A stretch of DNA of 64,000 bases from Thermodesulfobacteriota bacterium (GTDB lineage: Bacteria > Desulfobacterota_D > UBA1144 > Nemesobacterales > UBA2774), in assembly GCA_035325995.1 (NCBI GenBank), contig DAOKYU010000004.1, positions 235,026 to 299,025 of the forward strand. The letters run 5' to 3'. The first letter of the stretch is position 1. Each line of letters opens with the position of its first letter. Shown piece by piece: positions 34,475-42,648 of this stretch. The translations under genes and the position numbers were made by a program. The notes beneath the pieces were generated by a model. The model had not been told where the DNA came from. It did no database searches and worked only from the letters and a program-made list of their open reading frames with translations.

Positions 34475-35818
34475 TTAATTGCCGTGAAGGGGAAATATCG
34501 GTTTTTTATAATTGATCGCGTTTACGACATAATCCCGGAATATTACAAGAAACGCAGCAACATACAAGAGCACCATGATCCATATGTACACCCTAGCCAA
34601 ATTCTCCGAAATCCCGAGAACTGTTTGTACACCGGCATACTTTGTTACAAGCTGTAAGTGGGAATATGCCATATTAATTACGTAAACACACGACACAATA
34701 GCATATAAGCACCAAAATATCCAAGAACGGAAGACTATCAGCGTGAAAAATGCGATTGCCGGGAGGAGATGTCTCTCGTGGGCCCGGGTGACGATGAGAA
34801 AAAGGGCGAAAAGTATGAGGGTGATGGCTTCCGGGACAAGGTAGGCATAATCTTTTTTTATATCGGACTTCACCACCGTGAAGAACACGAGAAGGCAGCT
34901 TACGAAAGCGTAGAACGTCGTGAATGCTATAGTGCCCCAGGTTCTTAGGGCAAGGCCGAGCTTGACGATTTCGTCGTTCATCCACATCGCGGCGGCGCCC
35001 CAGATATTGAAAGCGTTAAGGGAGGTATATTTATATTCCCCGTATGCTGCATGGAACCTGCTTGTTATCAGATCCAGTGGGCCCGTGAAGGCAGAGGTCA
35101 CCGAATCGAGCTTGTTCCAGATGAATGGCAGCGAGACTATAAATATCGTTATTGCGGCAGCGACGAGAAACAGGATTACCGGACGGATCGATTCGAGCCT
35201 GAAATCAAGACGGGGAACGATAGCCGGCCTTGCGGCCAAAAGCCCGACAACAGGAAAGACGACTATTGTTTGGGGTTTTATCATGAAAGCGAGCGCTATG
35301 AAGAGGCCCGAGAGGAAGAACCTCCTTCGGAGGCCGAGAAAGACGGAGAGCATTATGGGAAAGGCGTGAAAGGAATCGACCTGACCCCAGAATGTGGAAT
35401 TCGAGAGGGCGGCCGGATTGAAAAAATAGGCGGAGGCGCAAAGGAGAGCCGTCTTCGCCGGGGCGATTCCCCGTACCCAGAAAAATATAAGTGCGGAGAT
35501 ACCGAGATCGGCCAGGTTCGCGGGAAGCTTGAACAGAATCTCCACCGGAAACCACGGTATCGCCTTGTAGATGCCGTCGAGCGACCAGAGGACATAGAGA
35601 TAGCCGGGCATGTAGTCGCACCAGTGACGGTCGTAGAATTTGCCGAACCCTGATTCAGACATCTGCATTCCCCAGACCCGCCAGGTATTGAAGTCAGGTT
35701 CGTACGTTAAAAACAGCGAGAGGAAAATACGAAGGGCGAATCCCGCCGCAAGTATGATAACAAGAAAGGCTGCGGGATTTTTCAGGAAGCCCGCTCTGTC
35801 AGCTGTTCCTGAGCTCAT
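34475..35818 (-). CDS. GT-C membrane mannosyltransferase-like protein
   Basis: 447 residues with about eleven membrane segments. The first loop EPDFNTWRVWGMQMSESG, then DYMPGYLYVLW, resembles polyprenol-phosphate-mannose-dependent alpha-mannosyltransferases; NSTFWGQVDSFHAFPI and a late RAHERHLLPAIAFF are further family marks. It overlaps the end of the GT2 gene by 20 bp and is followed 12 bp on by the PMT gene. The exact linkage made cannot be inferred. Confidence 0.8.
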   Translation of the reverse strand: MSSGTADRAGFLKNPAAFLVIILAAGFALRIFLSLFLTYEPDFNTWRVWGMQMSESGFGKFYDRHWCDYMPGYLYVLWSLDGIYKAIPWFPVEILFKLPANLADLGISALIFFWVRGIAPAKTALLCASAYFFNPAALSNSTFWGQVDSFHAFPIMLSVFLGLRRRFFLSGLFIALAFMIKPQTIVVFPVVGLLAARPAIVPRLDFRLESIRPVILFLVAAAITIFIVSLPFIWNKLDSVTSAFTGPLDLITSRFHAAYGEYKYTSLNAFNIWGAAAMWMNDEIVKLGLALRTWGTIAFTTFYAFVSCLLVFFTVVKSDIKKDYAYLVPEAITLILFALFLIVTRAHERHLLPAIAFFTLIVFRSWIFWCLYAIVSCVYVINMAYSHLQLVTKYAGVQTVLGISENLARVYIWIMVLLYVAAFLVIFRDYVVNAINYKKPIFPLHGN

Positions 35819-36500
35819 TTCTTAGCTTCCATGATTCCCTGAACATCCGGAGTATAACCTTTAGGTTTGCGCCCGATTGGGTGCCGAACTTGCGTGGAAA
35901 GTGTCTCACGGGAACCTCTCTGAAGACGTACCCTACCCTCTTTAGCTTTATCAGGAACTCGGCGCTGAAGAGCGCACCGCCCGCCTTGATGGGCCTTACT
36001 TTACGATACGCTTCCGTCGGGAATATCTTGAATGCGCAGTCCATATCCTTCACGGAGAGGCCGAAGACGAGCCGGATGTAGAGGCCGTACATCCAGGCAT
36101 TGAGCGAGCGTATGAAGGAGTCCGCCCTGTTTTCCCTGTAGCCTATGACGACATTGTTCCCGCCAGTGAGGGGAATAAGCCTGTCGAGGTCCTTTATATC
36201 GAACTGGCCGTCGCTGTCCATGAAGAAGACGTAATCGAGGGAGGCCTTGTCGAAGCCGCTTCTGAGAGCGGAGCCGTAGCCTTTGTTGACTTCGTGGTTT
36301 ACGAGCACGACGGCCGGGTTCTTCGAGGAAAGCTCCTCGACTATCCCGCGCGTACGGTCACGCGAGCCGTCGTTGACCACTATGACTTCGTATTCGGAGA
36401 AATTTGAGCTGAGGTAAGAGAGGCAGCCCGAAACCGTATTCGCGATATTTTCTTCTTCGTTGTGTGCCGGAAGTACTACGGATAGGGATATATTAGCCAT
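35799..36500 (-). CDS. GT2 polyprenyl-phosphate glycosyltransferase
   Basis: 233 residues. GT-A fold with LSVVLPAHNEEENI, VVNDGSRDRT and the DxD motif MDSDGQFD; DMDCAFKIFPTEAY is the usual acceptor-side motif of the DPM/DPG-like group. It has no membrane anchor. It differs from the DPM1-like enzyme at 30472 and may charge the lipid with a second sugar, or with mannose for this operon only. Its 3' end overlaps the next GT-C gene. Confidence 0.85.
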   Translation of the reverse strand: MANISLSVVLPAHNEEENIANTVSGCLSYLSSNFSEYEVIVVNDGSRDRTRGIVEELSSKNPAVVLVNHEVNKGYGSALRSGFDKASLDYVFFMDSDGQFDIKDLDRLIPLTGGNNVVIGYRENRADSFIRSLNAWMYGLYIRLVFGLSVKDMDCAFKIFPTEAYRKVRPIKAGGALFSAEFLIKLKRVGYVFREVPVRHFPRKFGTQSGANLKVILRMFRESWKLRNELRNS

Positions 36501-36544
36501 TTATTTGTTTCAATTAACGCGTGAGCTTTATACTTCTCGGATAG

Positions 36545-38125
36545 CTATCCGGAAGGAATGAGCTTGCAGCCTGCCTCGCGGATTATAAACTGCTTACTTT
36601 TGTCGACCGGTGTTTTCTCGAACCTGCATGTCTCGCCTCCTGGCCATTTTACCACAATATCCACCGCTTTCTCACCCCCGAGGCCAAAATATACGGGGAG
36701 CATATCCTGCTCGCAGCACCCCTTCCCGCCCGAGACTTCCCTTACCTGAAGGCCGGCAGCGGGCGTCTTTACCTCGACGCGGGCGCCTATGGCCGAGGTG
36801 TTCGTCGTCTTGCCGTTCCCTTCGAGCTTAAGAGTGATGGAGTTGTTGCCGTTCCCGCCGTTTCCCATAAGAGCCGTGCCGATATGGCCGTTAAGAAAGA
36901 CGTCGATGAAACCGTCGCGGTCATAATCCCCCCACGTGGCGGAGAAAATGTCCTTGGGAAGGTCGAGACCCGCTTCCTTCGCGACATCCGTGAACTTCCC
37001 GTCGCCAAGGTTCTTGTAGAACTTGTTCGGATAGGTATGGTTCGAGGTGAATATATCGAGCCTGCCGTCGGCATCGAAATCGACCCAGGCGCACGTCCTT
37101 CCATCGCCCACATCGCCTGTCCCCGTTTCTTCGGTGACGTCCGTAAACGTGCCGTCGCCATTGTTTTTATAAAGTGCGTTTCTGGCATCCCGGCCGAGAT
37201 TTGCGACGTAGAGATCGATGTAGCCGTCGCCGTTGTAGTCCCCGGCGCACGCCGCCGCGGACCTCCAGCCTTCTTCCCCGGCAAGCCCCGAGGCTAGGGT
37301 GGCGTTTTTGAAGGTGCCGTCGCCGTTATTGAGATAGAAGTCGTTAAGACCGGTGTTTCCTAAAAAAAGGTCGGGATAACCGTCACCATTGGCGTCGAAC
37401 CAGACGGCGCTATAGGCAGAGGTTCTTTCACCGAGGGGCAGCTTTTCGGTCGCGTTCCTGAAGGTGCCGTCGCCGTTGTTGCGGTAGAGAAACGACTTCC
37501 CCCTCCCCGCCTGAAACAGGTCCAGGAAGCCGTCGCGGTCATAATCCGCCCATGTAACGTTCATGGAGACGGAACCTTCTTCAGTAAGCCCCGCGGCGCC
37601 GGAAACGTCTTCGAATTTAAACCCGGCGGAGTTTTTATAGAGCAGAGGGGGCGCGCCGGCTTCGATGGAAGTGAGGACGAGGTCCAGGTAGCCGTCGTTG
37701 TTATAATCCGCCCACGCAGACGAGTTTATCCCGATATCGGGAAGACCGGCGGACCCGGATACCTCGGCGAAGGTTTTGCCGCCCCGGCTCGAATACAGGA
37801 AAAAGAGCTGTGGGGGCTTGCTCTCCGCAGCCTCTTGTTCCGGGGCCTTTTTCTGATATCCTGTGCGCGAGCCGTATGAACGTGCGCGCGAGCCCCGTCC
37901 CGGAGTGCGCCTCGATATATCAGAAATCAACAGATCGAGCCATCCGTCGTTATTATAATCACCCCATGCCGACGTCTGCCCAAGCGCCTGGGGAGTTTTC
38001 ACCCCCGCCTTGCTTTTGACGTCGGTGAACCGCGGGACTCGATCTTCGGACCGGGCATCGGCACCGGCAAGGAGTATAGAAATAAAGAGTAGTACCGGAA
38101 GTGTTTTGTATGACAATAGACTCAA
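36545..38125 (-). CDS. Secreted FG-GAP/VCBS repeat protein with ASPIC/UnbV domain
   Basis: 526 residues with an N-terminal signal peptide ending near ADARS. It has seven calcium-binding repeat loops of the type DYNNDGWLDLL, DYDRDGFLDLF and DANGDGYPDLF, which form a beta-propeller like integrin alpha chains and CRTAC1. The C-terminal region (about 440-520: GARVEVKTPAAG through VDIVVKWPGGE) is an ASPIC/UnbV domain. Between residues 75 and 100 is a charged low-complexity insert. Start is TTG at 38125, 7 bp after the GMC oxidoreductase stop, so the two are co-transcribed. Likely extracytoplasmic binding or scaffold role. Confidence 0.85.
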   Translation of the reverse strand: MSLLSYKTLPVLLFISILLAGADARSEDRVPRFTDVKSKAGVKTPQALGQTSAWGDYNNDGWLDLLISDISRRTPGRGSRARSYGSRTGYQKKAPEQEAAESKPPQLFFLYSSRGGKTFAEVSGSAGLPDIGINSSAWADYNNDGYLDLVLTSIEAGAPPLLYKNSAGFKFEDVSGAAGLTEEGSVSMNVTWADYDRDGFLDLFQAGRGKSFLYRNNGDGTFRNATEKLPLGERTSAYSAVWFDANGDGYPDLFLGNTGLNDFYLNNGDGTFKNATLASGLAGEEGWRSAAACAGDYNGDGYIDLYVANLGRDARNALYKNNGDGTFTDVTEETGTGDVGDGRTCAWVDFDADGRLDIFTSNHTYPNKFYKNLGDGKFTDVAKEAGLDLPKDIFSATWGDYDRDGFIDVFLNGHIGTALMGNGGNGNNSITLKLEGNGKTTNTSAIGARVEVKTPAAGLQVREVSGGKGCCEQDMLPVYFGLGGEKAVDIVVKWPGGETCRFEKTPVDKSKQFIIREAGCKLIPSG

Positions 38126-38132
38126 AAGAGGG

Positions 38133-39782
38133 TCAACCTTTTTTAAGTTCTTTCAATAGCAAATCGGCGGCTCTCAGGCTTAGCGCCTCGATTGTAAGCG
38201 ACGGAGCCTCGCCGCCGCCGGATGTCGGAAAAACGCTCGCGTCCGTTACGAGAAGGTTCGGGATGCCGTGGAACCTCCCTGAAGGATCTACAACAGAGTT
38301 TTCCCTGTTCTTACCCATCCTGCACGTTCCGTAAACGTGTGTAGCGGAGAAAAAGTCATAGGACGATACTTCCTCGACGACTTCGCCGGCGCCGCTTGCA
38401 TCGAGAATTTCTTTAGACTTCGACGCCATGAATTCGATACACTTAAGCTCGGGTTCCCCAAGAAAAGACTGTATCACGGCAACCGGTGCCCCGTATTCGT
38501 CTTTTACATCGGGGTTTACAGAGACAAAAGTGTCATCGTTTGGCAAGAATTCGGCTATTCCGCCCACGGCAACCGCATGGCCGAACCACTTCTCGACATC
38601 CTTTACGAAGCTTTCCCCCCACCCCGGGCTATACCTTAGAGCGTAGCTTATCGGCCCGAGAGCGCTCCCGGCTGTCGGGAACATCCTGAGACCGCCCGGG
38701 AAACCTCTTTTCGGATCGGGGGTATTCCATTCCCAGATGATGCTGTCCATCGGGATGCCGCGGTAAGAGTCGAGCCTTTCGGGATGAAATGCCACGGCCT
38801 CGTAGAAAGTCGTTTCCATGAAATTCTTCCCTACGAGATCGTTGTTGTTGATTTCGGAATTAATCAAAAGCCTCGGTGTTTCGACGGCTCCGCAGGCAAC
38901 GGCAATGTAATCACCGCTTACGAAGTGCTCCTTGCCGCCCTTGTCGTGATAGACAACTCCCCTGGCCTTGCGGGAGCCGTTCTTCTTTTCGACCTCTATT
39001 CTCGTGACGAAGACGTTTTCAAGTATCTCGCACTTACCCGTTTCCTGAACGAGCGGCATGAATGTGACGTCGACGCTGCCCTTGTCCTTCCTGGGACACC
39101 CCCACACGCAGCCGTTACAATAATTGCAGGGCGGTGCGTCGCGGTAGGCCTCGGAGAGTATGGCAACGGAGTTGGGCGTGAGCCCGAGACCGTGCTTTTT
39201 GCACCCCTTTTCGATTATCCGGCTTGCATAGCTGAGCTTGTGAGGTTTTAAAGGGAAAGGTTTTTTTCTCGGCCTGTAGGGGACCTTTTCCGGCCCGGCG
39301 ACGCCGAGCACCGTCTCGGCCCTGGAGTAGTACGGCTCGAGGTCGTCATATCCTATGGGCCAGTCGACGGCCACGTCGTAACGGCTCTTCATACGGAAAG
39401 CGTTTTCGTTGAGCCTGTGGGCCTCGCCCTGAAAGTGAAGGGTCGTTCCACCGATGCCGGCCACGTGCTGGTATTTCAGGTATTTCCTTTCCTTGGTTCG
39501 GTTCAGTTTGCCGACGGCCTTGTTCCAGGACCTCAGGTTCTCGTACTTGAGGTCGAGCGGCTGCTGCTTCCCGAACGTGTTGCGGATACGCTTTATTTCC
39601 GGAAAGCCCTTTGTTTCCCAGTCGGTCTCGTCGAGCGCGTAGGCAGTGTACGGATCGTACCTGGGGCCGGCTTCGAGCATGAGAACGTCCATTCCGTTTG
39701 CAGCCAATTGCCACGCAAACGGCGCCCCGCCGGGGCCGGAACCTATAACGATACAGTCATATTTTTGCTTTTTTGCAGGCAT
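38133..39782 (-). CDS. GMC-family FAD oxidoreductase with Cys-rich motif
   Basis: 549 residues. FAD motif GSGPGG at 14-19, and the C-terminal GMC signatures HVYGTCRMG (catalytic His region) and GGGEAPSLT. Four cysteines, C219, C222, C225 and C229 (CNYCNGCVWGC), sit where the 3Fe-4S cluster lies in FAD-dependent glucose and fructose dehydrogenases, so electrons may leave through an Fe-S centre. It has no signal peptide. A Tat-signal protein of the gluconate 2-dehydrogenase subunit 3 family is encoded close by on the other strand and could carry it out as a complex. No cytochrome subunit is visible. Head of a six-gene minus-strand run. Confidence 0.88.
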   Translation of the reverse strand: MPAKKQKYDCIVIGSGPGGAPFAWQLAANGMDVLMLEAGPRYDPYTAYALDETDWETKGFPEIKRIRNTFGKQQPLDLKYENLRSWNKAVGKLNRTKERKYLKYQHVAGIGGTTLHFQGEAHRLNENAFRMKSRYDVAVDWPIGYDDLEPYYSRAETVLGVAGPEKVPYRPRKKPFPLKPHKLSYASRIIEKGCKKHGLGLTPNSVAILSEAYRDAPPCNYCNGCVWGCPRKDKGSVDVTFMPLVQETGKCEILENVFVTRIEVEKKNGSRKARGVVYHDKGGKEHFVSGDYIAVACGAVETPRLLINSEINNNDLVGKNFMETTFYEAVAFHPERLDSYRGIPMDSIIWEWNTPDPKRGFPGGLRMFPTAGSALGPISYALRYSPGWGESFVKDVEKWFGHAVAVGGIAEFLPNDDTFVSVNPDVKDEYGAPVAVIQSFLGEPELKCIEFMASKSKEILDASGAGEVVEEVSSYDFFSATHVYGTCRMGKNRENSVVDPSGRFHGIPNLLVTDASVFPTSGGGEAPSLTIEALSLRAADLLLKELKKG

Positions 39783-39813
39783 TATACGAGAGGCTCATAA
39801 TATAAATAAACTA

Positions 39814-39842
39814 TTGCACAAAGTCAATTTGTAAGTTATACC
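39814..39842 (+). promoter_or_regulatory. Candidate promoter for PPIase lipoprotein gene
   Basis: TTGCAC at 39814-39819, a 17-nt spacer and TATACC at 39837-39842. It lies in the 97-bp divergent spacer shared with the GMC oxidoreductase gene. Confidence 0.45.
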
Positions 39843-39879
39843 ATAGGTTTTACTTTATGGGTGTTCAAAGGAGATTTTG

Positions 39880-40695
39880 ATGAAAAAAAGCGCACCGTTA
39901 ATCCTGATCACAGCCGTTTTATTACTGGGGTGCAATCAATCCGGATCGGACAACGGAAAAGCCGGGAATGCGGGTGAAACAGTACAGCAGGACTCCCAAA
40001 CAGCCAAGGTCGAAAGGTATAAGCCGAAGAGGGATTCCAAGGTGGTAGCGTATGTGAACGGCGTACCCGTATACGAGGACGAGCTCAGGGGCGGGACCGT
40101 AGACATGGCGATAACGAACGAGATACTCTACCAGGAAGGGCTCAGGCGCGGCGTAGACAAAAAGTACGAGCAGAAAGTGGACGACTTCAAGACCAGTCTC
40201 GTCGTCAGGGACGTGAGAATGGATATCATGGAGAACCTCCCTCCCGTAAAGGAAATAACAGATGCAGATATAGAAGAGTATTACAACAAGAACAAAGACA
40301 GGTATTCAGCGTATCATATTGTGGAAATCAACTTTTCAGACCAGAACCTCGGCCCCGAGATATTGAAGCTCGCGGGAGAGGGGGAGGAGCTCAGGGACAT
40401 AGCAAGCAGCCTCGCCGGGAAAGATCCCAAGATTATCTTTAACGATCTCGGCACGAGACGTGAGTTCGTTCAGTACTTCGACGACAAGGAAGTCGGCTCG
40501 CTTTCCGAAGTCGTAAAGAAGACGGACGGCACTTTCAGCATACTGAAAATAGTCGAAGTCAAGGAAACCCCCCTTGCGAACCTGAAGTTCTCCATCAGGA
40601 ATAATCTGGAAGCCAGAAAAGAAGCTAATTCGATAGAGAATAAGTCCCGCGAAATCGCCCGGGAAAACAATATGGAAATAGAAATCGTAAGATAA
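39880..40695 (+). CDS. Lipoprotein with parvulin-like (PpiC/SurA-type) architecture
   Basis: 271 residues. The signal ends in LLLGC with lipidated Cys18, followed by a Gln/Asn/Gly-rich linker. The segment VVAYVNGVPVYEDEL matches the N-terminal chaperone region of SurA/PrsA-type foldases, and ITDADIEEYYNKNKDRYSAYHIVEI leads into a PPIase-like domain. That domain is divergent: the usual GGDLG motif is replaced by LGTRREFVQ, so isomerase activity is doubtful. AAAGGAG is 6 nt before the ATG at 39880. It is 20 bp upstream of the Tat subunit gene and could help its folding. Confidence 0.75.
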   Translation: MKKSAPLILITAVLLLGCNQSGSDNGKAGNAGETVQQDSQTAKVERYKPKRDSKVVAYVNGVPVYEDELRGGTVDMAITNEILYQEGLRRGVDKKYEQKVDDFKTSLVVRDVRMDIMENLPPVKEITDADIEEYYNKNKDRYSAYHIVEINFSDQNLGPEILKLAGEGEELRDIASSLAGKDPKIIFNDLGTRREFVQYFDDKEVGSLSEVVKKTDGTFSILKIVEVKETPLANLKFSIRNNLEARKEANSIENKSREIARENNMEIEIVR

Positions 40696-40715
40696 AGAGC
40701 AGGCGGTAACATCTC

Positions 40716-41252
40716 ATGGAAAATTCACGCAGAAAATTCCTGAAAACGGTAGCGATAGGCGCAATCGGGGGCGAGGTGCTGGCAGGTGTTCCCGGCGCCT
40801 TCGCAAAGCAGAAATCCCCCGAAACGGGGATCGAGATACAGAAGGGTTACGTAATATTCAACGAAAGGACCCAAAAAAACATGGAGAGGATGGCCGAAGA
40901 GCTTGTACCCGGAGCCGGCAGTATAGGCATGAAGGAAAAACTGATGAATTACTTCAGGAGGGACAAGGGCGCGGCCACTTTCTTCGACGCCGGTTTTTGG
41001 AACCTCGAATCGGTAAGCAAGGCTGCCTTCCAGAAGTCATTTTACGACCTCGACAACAAGGAAGAGATCGAGAAAGTACTGAAGCACGTCAGCTTCAGGA
41101 ACAGGCAATTTTTCAATCAATTCAGGACATTAGTGGTAAAGTTTTACTACGGAGACCCGGCCGTATGGAAGAAGCTCTCTTATGACGGCCCACCCCAGCC
41201 CAGAGGGTTTATGGATTATAGCGAGCCACCCAAAAGCAGCAAGAAAAAGTAG
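40716..41252 (+). CDS. Tat-signal protein, gluconate 2-dehydrogenase subunit 3 family
   Basis: 178 residues. The N-terminus has a twin-arginine signal (SRRKFLK, hydrophobic core, cleavage near GAFA). The body has the subunit 3 features RNRQFFNQFRTLVVKFYYGDP and the closing PPQPRGFMDYSEPP. In gluconate 2-dehydrogenase this small subunit partners a GMC flavoprotein that lacks its own signal and travels with it through Tat. The GMC gene at 38133-39782 is divergent and under 1 kb away, so they are probable partners. Lys-rich C-terminal tail. Confidence 0.85.
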   Translation: MENSRRKFLKTVAIGAIGGEVLAGVPGAFAKQKSPETGIEIQKGYVIFNERTQKNMERMAEELVPGAGSIGMKEKLMNYFRRDKGAATFFDAGFWNLESVSKAAFQKSFYDLDNKEEIEKVLKHVSFRNRQFFNQFRTLVVKFYYGDPAVWKKLSYDGPPQPRGFMDYSEPPKSSKKK

Positions 41253-41339
41253 ATCTTTATATACCCGCTTCTTTATTCTTCGTATTCCTTCACATCCATA
41301 AGTGGAGATTAAACTTCCCTACATAGTTCCTGCAGCGCC

Positions 41340-42470
41340 TCAGAGCTCATGTATGGTAATGAGCTCCATTGTTTGATCCAGCACACTTTCAATATTCATG
41401 GCACTCTCAAGCTCTTCGACGCGCCGGCGATTCGCCCTGGTGCGCGGCCCGGACGAAACAATAGAGCAGCAGTCCTTGTAATCGGCTATGGAAACACCGT
41501 AGGTGCCGATTTTCTTGGCGTAATCGACTATTTCCTGTTTATCGAACGCGATGAGCGGCTGAAATACAGGCAGGGAAGCGGCTTCACGGAATAGCACGAT
41601 GTTTTCCATTGTCTGCGACGCGACCTGCCCCAGGCTGTCCCCTGTAACCAGAGCCTGGCACCCCTCTGCCGCAGCGACCCTGCACGCCACGCGCGCCATG
41701 AATCTCCTGAAGAGTATCAACTCGTGGCCTTTTACGTCCCCCGCGCAGAGAAGCGCCATTTCGAACGGGTAGTATGGAACGAGGTGAAGGCGCGATTCCC
41801 CCTGATACGAATCGAGCGTTCTCGCCAGCTCCTCCATTTTCGACCCGAAAACCTTATTATTGTCACTAAAAACGTGGAAATGGATAAAATCGACCCTGCA
41901 TCCGCGCTTCATCATGAGAAACGAGGAGACAGGCGAATCTATGCCGCCTGACAAGAGGGAGAGCACCTTGCCGCTAACACCGGTAGGGAAGCCCCTGAGC
42001 CCTTCTATTCTGTCGAAGTATATGTAGACCCTGTCCGCTATCTCGATATTGATCCTGAGCGAGGGGCTTTTGAGGTTCACGGGGAGACCGAATCTGGCAG
42101 CCACCTCACCGCCAATCCTGGAAGCCAGCTCCATCGATGGTATGGGAAAGCTCTTGTCGGACCTGTTTGCGTGTACGCCGAAATCCGCTTTGCCTTCGAT
42201 TGCTTGCTCCACCCTTTTAAGTACGGCTTTCAGTATCGATTCGTAGTCCTTGTCGACAACACATGCAGATGCGTACCACGAAATCCCGAATACCCGTGAA
42301 AGAGCCTCCGGGTTTCCGCCTTCCATGACGAATCGGCCCCTTTGCCTAAGGACCTTTCCGCCCGTCATTATCTGGATATTTTCCTGCAGCTTTATTTCGA
42401 AGAGGCTTCTGTTTCTGCCCTTCAGAGACAGTTCTCCATAGTGAATAAGCGTTACTGTTTTCTCTTTCAT
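41340..42470 (-). CDS. thiI: tRNA 4-thiouridine sulfurtransferase, short form
   Basis: 376 residues. It opens with LIHYGELSLKGRNR of the ferredoxin-like/THUMP region. The PP-loop SLLSGGIDSPVSSF activates tRNA U8, and ALVTGDSLGQVASQT is a family mark. It lacks the C-terminal rhodanese domain of E. coli ThiI, so sulfur transfer must rely on other cysteines or a separate protein; a Cys pair (DCCS) lies near residue 340. I use the ATG at 42470; a TTG 12 nt upstream is possible. Not in an operon with thiamine genes. Confidence 0.93.
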   Translation of the reverse strand: MKEKTVTLIHYGELSLKGRNRSLFEIKLQENIQIMTGGKVLRQRGRFVMEGGNPEALSRVFGISWYASACVVDKDYESILKAVLKRVEQAIEGKADFGVHANRSDKSFPIPSMELASRIGGEVAARFGLPVNLKSPSLRINIEIADRVYIYFDRIEGLRGFPTGVSGKVLSLLSGGIDSPVSSFLMMKRGCRVDFIHFHVFSDNNKVFGSKMEELARTLDSYQGESRLHLVPYYPFEMALLCAGDVKGHELILFRRFMARVACRVAAAEGCQALVTGDSLGQVASQTMENIVLFREAASLPVFQPLIAFDKQEIVDYAKKIGTYGVSIADYKDCCSIVSSGPRTRANRRRVEELESAMNIESVLDQTMELITIHEL

Positions 42471-42527
42471 AACGGAATGCAAGGTTTGAGAAGGTTAGTG
42501 CTTTGTAAGGCTGATAGTATAAAAAAA

Positions 42528-42558
42528 GCCGGAGAAGCTGTCAATCAGCTTCTCCGGC
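42528..42558. terminator. Rho-independent terminator
   Basis: A perfect 13-bp stem, GCCGGAGAAGCTG (42528-42540) with CAGCTTCTCCGGC (42546-42558) and a TCAAT loop. A run of seven T follows on the minus strand and TTTT on the plus strand. It should end minus-strand transcripts of the secreted protein gene at 42649-44682 before thiI. Confidence 0.9.
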
Positions 42559-42606
42559 AGTTTTATTATTCATTGTTATCGTGTTAAGACTGAAGAAAGA
42601 ATAAGT

Positions 42607-42631
42607 GGTGGTGAGCCCAAGGCTCACCACC
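42607..42631. repeat. 11-bp perfect hairpin after secreted-protein gene
   Basis: GGTGGTGAGCC (42607-42617) and GGCTCACCACC (42621-42631) with a 3-nt loop, 17 bp past the stop codon at 42649. There is no T-run, so it may protect the mRNA 3' end ahead of the true terminator 50 bp further on. Confidence 0.7.
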
Positions 42632-42648
42632 GGGTTATTTACCGATTC

